A stretch of 64,000 nt of DNA, from the NCBI GenBank assembly GCA_035610365.1, contig CM069435.1, forward strand, positions 14,001,123 to 14,065,122, written 5' to 3'. The notes under the pieces are model-generated. The model was not told the DNA's origin, ran no database searches, and saw nothing but the letters and a program-made list of their open reading frames with translations. Source of the stretch: Aquatica leii. Its lineage: Eukaryota; Arthropoda; Insecta; Coleoptera; Lampyridae. Within the stretch, counting starts at the first letter, position 1, and each line of letters opens with the position of its first letter. This document shows, in pieces, positions 11,130 to 22,139 of this stretch. The translations under genes were made by a program, and so were the position numbers.

Positions 11130-12180
11130 AGATTCTAAAACAATCTATTACACGTTTATGTTTACGCCTGCGACACCAAGAGTAACAGCGGAATCTAGTA
11201 TGTCTCAACCAGTGTCTAAACACAACATTGTTACTTGGTTTTCTACTTTTCCTAAATTGGGTCAACTGTTAAATCAGGTGAAAGACGTGATTCTTTTTTA
11301 ATCTGAAGGCGTTTATGGCATTCCTTGCCTTTGTGGTCGTGTATACATAGGAGAAACGGGTAGAAGCGTAGGAATTCGTATTAAAGAGCATCAAAAATGT
11401 AGTCGTCTTAAACAATCTTCGAAGTCGCGGAACGGCGGAACACGGGCTCGAAACGGGTCATCAAATTATGTTTAAAAACATTAACATTTTGCTAATGCTT
11501 TTAATCACTATAAGAAAAAAACTAGAGAATCAATTGAAATAAATAAAATCCTTTTAATATTAACCGAGATTCTAGTTTTACTTTACCGGAGATTTGAAAA
11601 CTAGTTTTAATGATCGGAGGTCGGTCTATAAAAGGGAGACAACGCAATCAATAAGCTTGTTCTGGGTTCTGAAGACAAAACGGGAATTATCCAGATTGAA
11701 AAATTGTATTACCAACCTGTGAAAATCTGGATTTTACTATAACATTAAATTTGCCATGTTTTAATTATCATTCTTTTTCTTAAAAAAAAAGCTTAATTTT
11801 GCAAAAAGCAGCACAAAAAATGTACGTACCTCTCGTACAAAGCCTCACTCGTTTGTTATAGTATACTTCACTTTCGACTCTAGTGGTATAAATTACTATT
11901 TACTAACACCATTAATTAATTTTGCGTATTTGTTAACAAATTTTTGCGTATATTTAAATAATTTAATGTGGTTATTTTTATCGTATCAGTTTTGTTCTAT
12001 TTTACCCTAGTCAATATTTTTTTGATTTACTGTTTCCATCGTCAAAGAAGAATGGCTTTGTAATTCCATTTTATAATTTGTTAGCTATATTTTTAATGTT
12101 TTTACTATTTGTAGAATTACTGACGATGACATTTTATAATGTCGAAACATGTTTAAGATAAAATAAATTAAAATATAATA
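11130..12180 (+). mobile_element. Penelope-like retroelement C, 3' part
   Basis: A PLE fragment holding the RT/endonuclease linker (KHNIVTWFSTFPKLGQLL, about 11215-11270), a GIY-YIG nuclease starting EGVYGIPCLCGRVYIGETGR (about 11305-11364) with the later IRIKEH and TRESIEINK segments, and an AT-rich 3' flank. The nuclease start is better preserved than in the other copies, with the family residues G-Y, Y-I-G, Arg and His-containing KEH present. Frameshifts follow after about 11400. No reverse transcriptase remains upstream. Confidence 0.75.
12120..12160 (+). ncRNA. Hammerhead-ribozyme-like motif
   Basis: CTGACGA at 12120-12126 is followed, after one extra T, by GACATT-TTAT-AATGTC, a perfect 6-bp hairpin. 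GAAA at 12144-12147 follows, then AAAC-AT-GTTT, a possible very short stem III. CUGANGA, hairpin, GAAA is the order of a hammerhead core, and PLE terminal repeats are known to carry short-stem-III hammerheads. The unpaired T at the base of stem II departs from the consensus. It is about 0.5 kb downstream of the PLE C nuclease. Confidence 0.35.
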
Positions 12181-13530
12181 TTTTGTGGAAAAGACTTTGA
12201 GTCTAATAATTCAATTTAAATTTTAATTTAATACATGTTTAATTTTTTTATTAAAAAATTTTCTTTGATGTACTTTTCTTTTTGTTTTGTACATTTTTTA
12301 CTTTTTTGTTAGGTGAAAACCATATACTATGTGTTCACTTTTTTAGTAATATTTGCAAATTATTAAATAGTAAACTATTTTAGTTTTATTTACATATATA
12401 GTTTAGTTACTGAAACTAAAACTGTAAAATTCTCAAAACAAATTAACAATTTTTAATATTTTTTTTATTTTTTACGTGCAAATATACTCAATAAATATAA
12501 ATCTTAAAAAACAATTAGATCTTTATCTATAACATAGGAATTTTATCGGATTTCTTGCCGTATTAATTTTTTTCGTTCGTAGTCAGCAATAACGGATTCT
12601 TCTTCTTCTTATCAGTACAATCCATACAAACGTTTATACTTTTGTCAAAATACCTTTTAGAGTAATATTTGCACGCGGACATTGTACAAAAATTTTAAAG
12701 CACGAACAACTGATGATTGACAGTATTGAAGAATAATCAAATGATTCAAAGCTGAAGAATGCGGCAATAGTCGCAAACATGCGAAGATTTTGAATTGTTA
12801 ATACTCATCTCCTATGATATTTTCAATTAATATTTTAGAAACTTAACGAACTATTTTAGAATTTATTATTTACGTATAATAGTTTTATTTGACACAAAAG
12901 TAAAGCATTGAATTATTAAAGGAATGAAGAAAGTGAGTATGATAGTAATGTGAAAAATTATTGAACTAAAGAAAATAGTCTTAAAAATAGTTACTACGGT
13001 TTTAAAGAACGGTAAGAGTAGAAATTATATTTTCTAATGAAGGTTGGCTCAAACTTTTTATGAAGTGCAGCAATCTAGGTAACAAAAAGTGCTTAGTCAA
13101 CAAATTTACATTGATTGTATCTTTGGCAATACGGCATATAGACGAAACGTGAATGTCAGCTAAGCGAAGTTCACAGTTCTGACTGCAAGAATTACAAAGC
13201 AAATGATCTAAATAACACCTGAAGAATACGTAGTTAGTTATGTGGTTACGCTACTAATTAGTAGAAATCGTATTTTTTCTTATATTTCTTACGAAAAAAA
13301 TTAAAACTTACAGATGAAGCATTTGATGGTGTTATTTTAAAAGCTATGCTTGACAAAATCTTAACAAGCAGCGGTTTTTTTGCTTTTCTTACTTTATTTT
13401 TTGTATTAAGTAAACATCAGATAATTTTTGATACACTGCTTCTACACGTTGTAAAGACTTGAAGATTGATTTTTAATTATCAATTTTCAATTCCAAATAT
13501 GCAAAATAAGCAAGCTGACCAACTATAATT
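12181..13530. other. Intergenic AT-rich sequence
   Basis: No recognisable coding motif, RNA gene or terminal repeat. A 66-codon minus frame at 13002-13202 is described among the rejected items. Confidence 0.5.
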
Positions 13531-13534
13531 GTTG

Positions 13535-13610
13535 TGGCTGGGACTTGAAACGGCGCTATCAGTGTAGTAACCAAGCATCTAAGCCACTACGCTAAAGCGT
13601 CTCTCTAAAG
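13535..13610 (-). repeat. tRNA-derived SINE head / tRNA pseudogene
   Basis: On the minus strand TAGCGTAGTGG (13594-13584) matches a Pol III A box. GTTTCAAGTCC (13551-13541) matches a B box at 9 of 11 positions. Their start-to-start spacing of 43 nt is what a tRNA has. The putative acceptor ends do not pair, so it is not a working tRNA gene. A tRNA-derived SINE whose unrelated tail runs toward lower coordinates is the simplest reading. Confidence 0.55.
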
Positions 13611-14336
13611 AAACGTACACTACATAATATAATTGTCGATAATTCCAATATTTGCCAAATATTCCAATACATAAACACAATCATAAAACACAATTTTAAT
13701 CTCATCATTAGAATGTTTTTTGATCTTTGTTTTATAGAAAAGAGTCGATATCGTTGTCTTTCCTACGTCCATGTGTGTCGTCACATAAGTAACAATAGCA
13801 TCTTGATTCGTTTGCTACATTATTTAGGCGTATATGAAAGAGGTTTAGCAGTACATGTTCAAACGGGCACAATTAATATATAAGCCTCATTAGTTTGTAG
13901 AACTCTGGCAGTAACTTACACGTTTGATAAAACTCATCATTTCATCGAAATCTGAAAGAACTTTTTTTTTGAGGTTGTAAGATAACGAAAAATATTGTTT
14001 TGCAGAACAATAGTTTTTTGTCGTCTGCGTAAAAGTTTAACTAGTGAAGCCTGCTTTTGCAGCCATTAATCGATCTGCAATTTGAAAAAAATGCTTTGGA
14101 TGAATTAGTGTTAGAAATTAAACAAGACACAACACTATCTAAATTTCAAATAACTGTAATTTATAGTGATCTGTAACACTGTTTAAACCAGCATCTAGCT
14201 CACGTAGAACACTTTGATAACGACGAAGTTTTGGTAGGCCTAGTTTGAGAGAAGCGTTTTTTCGTTGATAGTTATTCAAAACTGTAAAAATGAATATTGT
14301 TTTCTAAGCATGAAAGTTTTAATTTAAAGAGGCCAA
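13611..14336. other. Intergenic, nothing recognised
   Basis: AT-rich sequence between the SINE-like head and the RTE LINE. I find no supported gene, repeat boundary or RNA. Confidence 0.45.
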
Positions 14337-14914
14337 AGTCTCCGGCAGAGGTCAGGCTGCTTAGATTCTCCGGGTTATCTATGCGAATTTGTACGTGAAA
14401 TGTTCGTACAATGTATCAAACCGGGAAAATAAATAATGATATACAGTAGCTGAATAGGCTGAACTCAATGTGATCGGAGTAAGCGAGATGAGATGGACTA
14501 GTACCGATAATTACACAATTAGTGAGCACTAAGTATATTTCTCTGAAAATATCGACGGGCAACACTAAACCGGAGTAAACCTCATAATTGACAGCAGATT
14601 ATATCGAACAGTAAATAATTTTGTCCTTATTTCTGAGAGAATGTTTTTACTTCAATTAAACACCAAACGTGTACAAGTCAATACCATGCAGATATATGCA
14701 TCTACGGCTGACAAACGTTATGATGGAGCAGAGAGTTTTTACCATGACCTCCGGACAGGGACTCAGAAAGTTAAACAAAATAGAACTTGTTGGACCATAC
14801 GGACTTGGTGTACCAAACGAAAGAGGCAAATGTTCGTCGCTTATATTCCTAGAAATCACCTGCAGATAGACCATATAATGGTCAATTGGCGTTATTGAAA
14901 CGTTTTCACCGCTA
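14337..14914 (+). pseudogene. RTE-type LINE, endonuclease N-terminal part
   Basis: First part of an RTE-like non-LTR retrotransposon. It starts with the apurinic-type endonuclease: NVRTMYQTGKINNDIQ (about 14400-14450), where the family Trp codon before it is TGA. Then come ISERMFLLQLNTKR and MQIYASTADKRY (about 14630-14715), then VGPYGLGVPNERGK (about 14795-14830), then QIDHIMVNWRY (about 14866-14898). Frameshifts and stops are present. The frame is cut at 14914 by the hAT element and resumes in exact phase at 17124. Confidence 0.8.
14907..14914. repeat. Left 8-bp target-site duplication of the hAT element
   Basis: CACCGCTA directly left of the terminal inverted repeat. The right-hand partner CGCCGCAA (17116-17123) matches at 6 of 8 positions, as expected for an aged hAT insertion. 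Confidence 0.75.
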
Positions 14915-15309
14915 CAGCGCTTAAATTGGAAATTAAAAAGGGCCGGCTAGCGATTTTACTGAAAAGGGCACATTTATAAAAAAAGGGCACATTTTTTACG
15001 AAAAAGGGTAGGTACTTTTAATATACAACCTAAAACCATGTTATATGTTTCGCAAGTATTAGAATATAGATTTATTACTGCGGCCAAGAGATTAATTTTT
15101 TATTTTATATAAGCATTTTGCAGATATATAAGATTTATTTCACTCATCAGTTAGATATCATACCACATACACTTCATAATTGTCTCACTCAAATAATTTC
15201 CACAAAATTGTCTTATCAGAATCGACTACATTTTCCTTGCGAGATTTACTATTGCTATCTACAGCACTATGGTTACCGTTTGAAATCCATTTTCGAACAT
15301 AACTCGATG

Positions 15310-16280
15310 GGTTAAATAATTTAAATGGTGGACCATTTAATTTCAAAAACATCAGGTTTGATACGAATTTCTCAAACTCGTGAGGATGAGATTCATGGCA
15401 CTGAATGCACGTTCACATTCTGCACTTGATATTGGCACACACTTAATGCACATCAGTAAGCTATTTAATTCTGGCGGTATCTCCTTCCCCTTCGCTTGCT
15501 TGTACTGACGGAAGCTCCTTATAATGGACTTGGTATCAAGTTGAAACCGCTGACAAAGTTAGCCAACTTCTTGCTCACCATAGAGTATGTCGATTTCTTG
15601 AAGCCAGTTAATCGGAAACAGCACTTTAATTTGATCCATAAGCTCATTGTAACTCACCTCATCAGAACTTGAATCTGCACCACCAGTAGCAGTATGAGAT
15701 GATCTGGTTGTCAGAAGGCGCTTTCTGAGATTGTTCTCCAGGCTGTGATAAAACTCGCCGCGTGGGATTAAGGTTATAGCTTTATTTATTCCCGATGTGT
15801 TGAATAACTTTGAACTCAAGTTCATCGCAATAGTTTCAAATTTTCTAGGCACTTCTGTTCTGCGTGCAAAGACAGATGCCTGGATACCGATTATTTGATG
15901 AGCTTCAATGATGGAATTGTCTTTTTTTTAAATATTCAATTACAAGTCACTCAGTTCAGTTAATGCATCATACATTAAGCCCAAGTTCTTCAAGAATTCC
16001 ACAAATGAAAGCAAAGTTACACAGCCCCTGTATGTCGCTCTATCACCAGCATCACGCTGTTTGTCTGTGCTTCCTAAAATAATACCTAATTATTTTTCTC
16101 AAACTAACTTGAAATTGTTAAATTTTAAAGAAAGATATTTATCAAAATTAAATGTTTTAAACTAACCATGCAATGAGCATAAAGAGCAGTATAACTCTCC
16201 CACACGGTACGAACAGTTCTGGAACTGGATGCTACCCATCTGGTGTCGAAAATTCTCCCGATCTTCAATAGTTCGACATT
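15310..16280 (-). pseudogene. hAT transposase (ZNF862/KIAA1586-like), broken
   Basis: Exon-like blocks in order: GRIFDTRWVASSSRTVRTVW and ESYTALYAHCM (about 16235-16167), a GT-AG intron, STDKQRDAGDRATYRG (about 16070-16025), EFLKNLGLMYDALTELSDL, then a long frame from MPRKFETIAMNLSSKLFN (15852) to 15559. The C-terminal dimerisation block VPISSAECERAFSAMNLILT follows (about 15455-15395), with its diagnostic E-R-x-F-S. Blocks lie in shifted frames. N-terminal zinc-finger sequence was not found. hAT transposases excise and integrate DNA in the nucleus; this one is inactive. Confidence 0.75.
16074..16166 (-). other. Candidate GT-AG intron in the hAT transposase
   Basis: On the minus strand, GTTAGT follows ...GCTCATTGCATG and ATTTTAG precedes GAAGCACAG. 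This leaves a 93-nt AT-rich gap between two conserved hAT transposase blocks. The downstream block is one base out of phase, which I take as later decay. Confidence 0.45.
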
Positions 16281-17115
16281 CACTTCAGTTGCACATTTTT
16301 GTAATTTAACTTTAAGTAAACACAGTCACTAGACACTAGACACACTAAGCCATATAAAACAACACGGTATTCAAATTAATCATAGAAAAATATAATAAGA
16401 TTGGTAAATTTAAAGAGTTTTATGATAGAAAACATTTATAAGCAACTTATTTTCATTGAATTGCGAAAAATCGTAGTGATTTTCGGCTGCAGGCACTGAA
16501 TTCTAAATTTTCAAAAATGGACTGAATGAATTTTTAAAATTTCACTAGTCTCTCAATTAACCTGCGTGCCTGCGAAGTTTTCAAATTTCAAGCAAACTAC
16601 ATCATCACAAAATTTATATTGCATAATAAGATAGTTATTGCCAACATTTGTGAATAAAAAATACACGAACTTTGTTTGGGAATGTGAAATCCAATATAAT
16701 CACGTACAATAACAACAACCACATTTATATTAACAGTGTTTCGCAATCAAGAATGTAACAGCAGCAAAGAGGCCAACTCGACAACTGATTGAAAACAGAA
16801 ATCATAACAAAAGAAACGGCAATGAAATGACTAAAATGAGTCATTTATATCTGATGTCTCTTTCTGAAAGAAAAATATGCCTCTTATGAGAAAGGCGGAA
16901 ATGGTTTTAAATCGCCTTGGTCGCAGTTTTAAAATTTGACCTTGAAAATTGTACCGTTGGGATTTAAATTAAAATGCAAGCCGGTGAATTACAAATAAGG
17001 ACACTTTAGCCGGTTCGCTAGTATAAAGGACCGGCTCGCAAGGATAAAAGCAGGGCAGCCATTTCTTGCAGGCCGGCTCTTAGAGCCGGTGCGAGCCGGC
17101 ACAATTTAAGCGCTG

Positions 17116-19200
17116 CGCCGCAATAAAGACTTACCCCAGCGCAGACATTCAGTCAGATCACGTCCCGTTGCTGACTCAGCTAATTTAAAGCTTAGATTGT
17201 CAAAAACAAAAAAATGTTTATCCAACAATAAAAAAACAAGCAAAACAACAGATGTCTGGAAAACTAAAGCAAACAACACTACTGAAGGTGTGAACATCAA
17301 AACTAATAAACTAATATGTGTTGTGAAGTCTGCAAGTGAACTGGAAAAAGAAACGATGGATGACTATTGAAATACTAAATGTAATTAGAAGAAGAACGCC
17401 GGAAAGTAAACAACAAGGATCCAAATAAATATGAAGACAATTAAAAAAACATTTGAAAGGAAATAAGAGTTAAAGTTAAAGAAACATGGGCTCTAGAAAA
17501 ATGCTTAAAAATAAAAATAGAAGATTTTGAAAAAAGTTTCAACATGAATCGTAAGATCAAAGAAGTAAGTGGTATATATAAAACATCTATGGTTGGTCGC
17601 CTGCTAGAAGAAAAAACAATATCATAGATAAAGACAAGATAATTTACGCCTGGAAGAAGTATATCAGCGCTCTGTTCCAGGATGAGAGAATCGACGCCTC
17701 AGTAATCAGCGCCAAGGTGGGTTTACCTATTACCGCAAGTCAGCTAAAAAATGAAGGATGGAAAAACTCAAGAACCAAACGATCTTCGTGCTGAATTTTT
17801 AAGATTACTAGAGGAGGACGGAATAAAACGGCTAACAAGAATATTTAATCATATTTACGACACCGGAGATATCTCTCGAAACGGGTCCACATTTATTCCT
17901 ATACCCAGAAAAACCAGTGCAAAACATTGCGAAGATTATAGGTTAATTAGCTTCATGAGCCACTTCCTCAAATTATTTCTGAAAATAATTGATAAACGAA
18001 TAAATAAAAAATGCGAGAAAAATATATCAAATACAAAATTCGGATTCAGAGAAGCACTGGGAACTAGACAGGCTCTATTTGCAATTCAGGTCCTATGCAA
18101 TGTAGAGATGTTAGCTGAGATGTGTACGTCTGATTGTTAGATTATCAGAAATCTTTTGATATGATCCAGCACAATAAAATGATAGAGGTAGTAAGAACAA
18201 GCGGCATCGACGAGAAGGACTTATAATAAATTTGTACTGGCACCAAACAGCAAATATCAAAAGTGGAGGATGGTTACTCAGAAGATATAAATATGAAATG
18301 CGGTGTTAGTTAGGGTTGTGTTTTATACTTTACTCTACTTACTTTATACCCGTAGCATATATTTAACATGGTACTAGATAATACAGACGCTGGAGTGTAA
18401 ATCAATGAAGAGAGATTAAACAATATACGCCACGCGGACGATACCGTTGTGTTCGCTGGTTCTCTCAAAAGTCTCCAGGAGTTGATGAATCGTGTCGTTA
18501 ACGATAGCTTTGAGTACGGATTATTTTTTAATATAAAAAACCAAGTTTATGGTAATTCGTAAATATAACATACAGCCCGTCTAACCGGTAATGATTAATC
18601 AACAAATTGAAAAACTAACTAAATTAGACATGTTTGAGTACTACGATTAATGAGCAATGGGATCACGCTGTAGAAATGTCGCATAGAAAAAGCAAGACCC
18701 ACTTTCAGTAAAATGGGAAATCTATTTAAAAGCAGAGACCTTAATTTACACACCAAACTAAGACTACTTAAAAGTTGTATATTGCCTGTGTCTATGGTGC
18801 CGAATCAAATACTTCCAGACGGAAACGTCCACAATAAAACTTCAGGTCTTTGAAATGTGGTCATACAGACAAATTCTTAGAATATCCTGGGTTGATCACA
18901 TTTTTAACAAGATGGTTTTAAAAATGAGGCAAAAAGAATATTTCACACATAATGAGGAACCAAACGAGATATGGCCTGCTCCAGTTGATACTTCAATTCT
19001 AGGCATAAGAGGACCGGAATCTCCTGGTTGAAAAACTTTAGAACTTGGTTTCTATCTCTACACGCAGATTGTTTAGAGTAGCAGTCAGTAAAGTTCAAAT
19101 TGCCTTGCTTGTTGCCAACATCCGGAACGAATATGCATATTCAGAAGAAGAGGTCATAGAAACATATATGATTGTCCATTTAGTTGGACAAAAAGACAAA
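17116..19200 (+). pseudogene. RTE-type LINE, endonuclease end and reverse transcriptase
   Basis: Continuation of the LINE cut at 14914. KTYPSADIQSDHVPLL (about 17127-17175) holds the Ser-Asp-His motif that closes the endonuclease active site. The linker (17340-17700) and RT follow: GIKRLTRIFNHIYDTGD, FIPIPRKTSAKHCEDYR, FGFREALGTRQALFAIQVL (17751-18110), DYQKSFD trace, and NNIRHADDTVVFAGS (about 18415-18465) with the catalytic Asp pair intact although Tyr is His. KARPTFSKMGNLFKSRDLNL (about 18690-18750) and a C-terminal trace end near 19150. Stops and indels occur throughout. The RTE clade normally has this endonuclease-RT layout. Confidence 0.82.
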
Positions 19201-21290
19201 TGTCATCACCTGTGTTTTTCTCTCCATTTTGAAATTTATAAAATATTTGTAGTCGCTTCAGAAAACTTTGATCAAGTGTAATTATTTTTCAAACAAAGTT
19301 TAAAGCGTTTTGACATTTTGTTTAATGTTAATCACAATATTGAAGAACTAATTAAATAAGCGTTAAGTGCCAGCGCAGCAAATTGGGTTTGCTAACTAGT
19401 CAGTGCACCAGACGTATAATTTTTATTTTATAAATTTATGTCTGCGGGTGACAAAATATTATTATTCTCAACACTGCATAACCGCCTGTACATCAAAACA
19501 AGGTACAGCATAAGTTCGACTAATTTTTTGCTTGAAAAAGATAAATTAAACATAAGTTGGATTAAGTTATATAGGACAGCACAAAGGTATGTACCTACGG
19601 TACTGGAATAGACATCGGTTAAACCTGGTATGCGCTGGCAATCGCTAAGGTTTCGTGACGGGGACTGTACTTTTTGAAGTCGATACCAAACACATTCGAG
19701 TTATATCTATTACAACTGCCAAAGGTAACGTTAAGAATCAAAGCCTAATCCTACCTCAATGCCATACATTACATCGATAAAATGTAATTAAAAATTTTGT
19801 CGTTTAATTGTAACTAAATTAAATTATTTTTAATCTTATTGCACTAAAAAAATGCCGTGTAAACTTATGTTTCTTAGATTTATCTCTTTGATTTAGTTCC
19901 AAATTTGGAGTAGGCCTTTTTAGAGATCTTAACTATTTCTTTTAAAGACAGTCTTACGAATTTGTTTTTAAAAATAAATTGTACACTATTTTTTTGGATT
20001 TTTTGTAAATTACATACGACAAATATACCGTTTCCTTAGAACACCTACAACAGGTTTCACCGATGAATCAGTACTGAACCGCGGGCTATAACAGCGCAAG
20101 CCTTTTTGCACGTTAAAACTGCATATTAAAATATCGTAGTAGGGTCGCAAAGTCACGTTACAATACTCTGCTACATGTAAGACATTGACTCTAATAATTG
20201 TAACCCGACTATGAAAAAACATCTATTTAATTTACCTTGTTTTGAACGACGACCATTTTAAATTAATGTTGATGAGTAATAAAAAGTAGTTAATACATAA
20301 TAATTTTTACCGTTATTTTTTGTGTTAATGAACGTCCGGGGGGCTTGCGCCTTATAGCCCTTATGGACTAGCCGCCACTGATGGGAGCCGTACATGATGA
20401 TAAATAGTATTGCTTTGGAGACTCACCTAACGCACAGCAGTTCTGGAATATTCGTTTCCGAAATTCTACAATGATTTTTGAGTTACCTTTGAGCTTACAT
20501 TAAATATCTGTGCATGGCGGTTTCATTTCCCTTGCTTACCAGCTTTGCTGCATTTTATCCAATTACATTTATTGAATTTATGCTTGCTGGTTCTTTTTAC
20601 CTATTCTGTGCACTGTTGTGGTTCTAATTCTAAGGGGTGTAATGAGGCTGCAATTTCCGAATTTGATGAATTCTTGCCTAAATTAAGGTTATTTGAAACA
20701 TCGGAATTGTTATATATAAAGAGCGGACAGTCAGGCAAATGCCTGGTGCCTGCCTATTTTGCCTTTTTGTGTAACTTTTTGTCTTTTTTGCCTTTTAAAG
20801 AGTATTATTTTATATTGCCTTTTTACATATAAATCTTGAAAAATTTTTGGAAACAGTGTTTTAATAGGTAGATGACAATAACGCATTACAGAATTTTAGT
20901 TAAATTACGTACAATAATATAATTAACAATTTTTGCTCAAAAGGTCTTACCACGAACCTATAAATAACAACAGGGAATTTCATGTTTTGTTAAACAATGG
21001 TTTCCAGAAAACATTAAATACAAAAGCCGCTTATACAGAAGTACTATTGTAAGAATTTATACTAGGATTATGTACAATGACAGGCTTAACAGAACACTAT
21101 TTACAAAACCGGAAGGATTTCGGAATGAATCATATTTTATAATTCTATTCAGTACCTAAGTAAAGCAAACAAATATAGATAATTTTAATTCTCTCCGGTG
21201 GGATTCTTTTAATGGCTAAAACACATGACTAAAATATTCTTTGTTTGTTATAAATACCTGTGATATTGTCACACTGTGATAGTCTATTGC
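19201..21290. other. Intergenic, mostly unrecognised
   Basis: No supported gene. A 95-codon frame at 20545-20832 begins with a hydrophobic, signal-peptide-like stretch (LLNLCLLVLFTYSVHCC), but it continues into TGCCTG/TTTGCC-rich repetitive DNA and I do not trust it as a gene. A hAT-like terminus lies at about 20331-20380. Confidence 0.4.
20331..20380 (-). repeat. hAT-like terminal inverted repeat without partner
   Basis: Read on the minus strand from 20380 the sequence is CAGTGGCGGCTAGTCCATAA, followed by a GC-rich run. This is a typical hAT terminus beginning CAGTGGCG. It is markedly more GC-rich than its surroundings. I could not find a matching opposite end to the left. Confidence 0.4.
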
Positions 21291-21304
21291 TGTTGTGCTG
21301 TGAG

Positions 21305-21770
21305 TAACTTTTAAAAAATCCCACCTAATAAACAATCAAAATTTGAAAATTATTACAAGTGGAGTAAATTGGGCAATAATTTAACAATCGACCGGGAAAA
21401 CCTTTTTTGTCAAGTTTGTTCAAAATCAGTAAGTTTGTATTATCTTAATTTAAATGCTTTTAATTACTATTATATGTATTATTTTAGATCGGTGTTACTA
21501 AAAAGTACCATGTAAAACAACATTTGGGTAGTCGTTTACATTTAAAAAATATTAAAAAAACTATGAAACAACAGAAAATATCTTTAACAATAACGGAAAC
21601 ATCGACATTAAAATTTGCTCCGCTAACATCTTGTGATGTCGAAAAAACTTTTTCCTTAGTAGAATGCAAACTTTCACGACCGTTGTTTAATGCAGCACTG
21701 TTTTTCGGGTGTTGCCGCGTCACAAAACTTTCTCTTAACGTTTCGCTGATCATGCTGTCAGCTTCTTGAG
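21305..21770 (+). pseudogene. Internally deleted, spliced hAT/CGGBP1-like zinc-finger gene
   Basis: First block: PPNKQSKFENYYKWSKLGNN then LFCQVCSKS. After an intron it continues in frame as IGVTKKYHVKQHLGSRLHLK, giving a C-x2-C...H-x-x-x-x-x-H finger of the BED/CGGBP1 type. About 20 codons later the frame jumps to KFAPLTSCDVEKTFSLVECK, which is the hAT C-terminal dimerisation signature (family pattern aPl-S-x-D-V-E-R-x-F-S). The transposase middle is therefore deleted. The codon before PPNK is ATC where the family start Met would stand, so the start may be lost. Stops appear after about 21770. Confidence 0.65.
21429..21487 (+). other. 59-nt GT-AG intron
   Basis: The donor GTAAGT follows TGTTCAAAATCA. 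The acceptor TTATTTTAG precedes ATCGGTGTT. Removal joins the zinc-finger codons in frame (CSKS to IGVTKK), and the intron has an in-frame stop and a T-rich 3' part. This is the best supported splice pair in the window. Confidence 0.7.
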
Positions 21771-22139
21771 AAGATCTTCTGAAGAAGCTGAAAAACAGTG
21801 CTACAACTTTTTTTTTTCTTTAAATCTTTTAACGACCCATTTTTAGAAACAGTAAAATTTGAAAAAAAAAGATTACAGTAAATTCGAGAAGACGTCAACT
21901 ATGAATTTATGTTCTACTATTTACTAATTGCATGTGTAACGTTATTGACCCTGACAGCGTTAGCGGTAATTAAAGTTTTTTGAATGAAAATAGTGGCATT
22001 GTTTTATACAAATTCCGATTCAACCGTGGTAGATAAAGCAAAAAAACCAAACAATTGCTAATAGCGAAGTTTCTACGGCCGGAGTCTATACTAAGATAAG
22101 AACGTCTTCCGTCTTGGACCTTGTCATTGTTGTAACTAT

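Larger units (their letters stand above)
14915..17115 (-). mobile_element. hAT DNA transposon, complete ends, inserted in the LINE
   Basis: A 2.2-kb element with perfect 14-bp terminal inverted repeats, CAGCGCTTAAATTG at both ends. These begin with the hAT-typical CAG-C-G and are flanked by 8-bp duplications. GCCGGC/T-containing subterminal repeats cluster near both ends, mostly at 16980-17100, and may be transposase-binding sites. A degenerate transposase reads on the minus strand (15310-16280). The element splits the RTE LINE: joining the flanks while removing one duplication restores the LINE frame. Confidence 0.88.

Noticed and set aside
13002..13202. 66-codon minus frame with a faint resemblance to a retroelement Gag helix pattern (LLTKHFLLPRLLHFIKSL).
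   Set aside because: Only spacing of leucines agrees; no flanking protease, RT or LTR supports it.
20545..20832. 95-codon plus frame with a signal-peptide-like start and several cysteines.
   Set aside because: It ends in low-complexity TTTGCC-type repeats, has no family motif, and no neighbouring exon or promoter could be seen.
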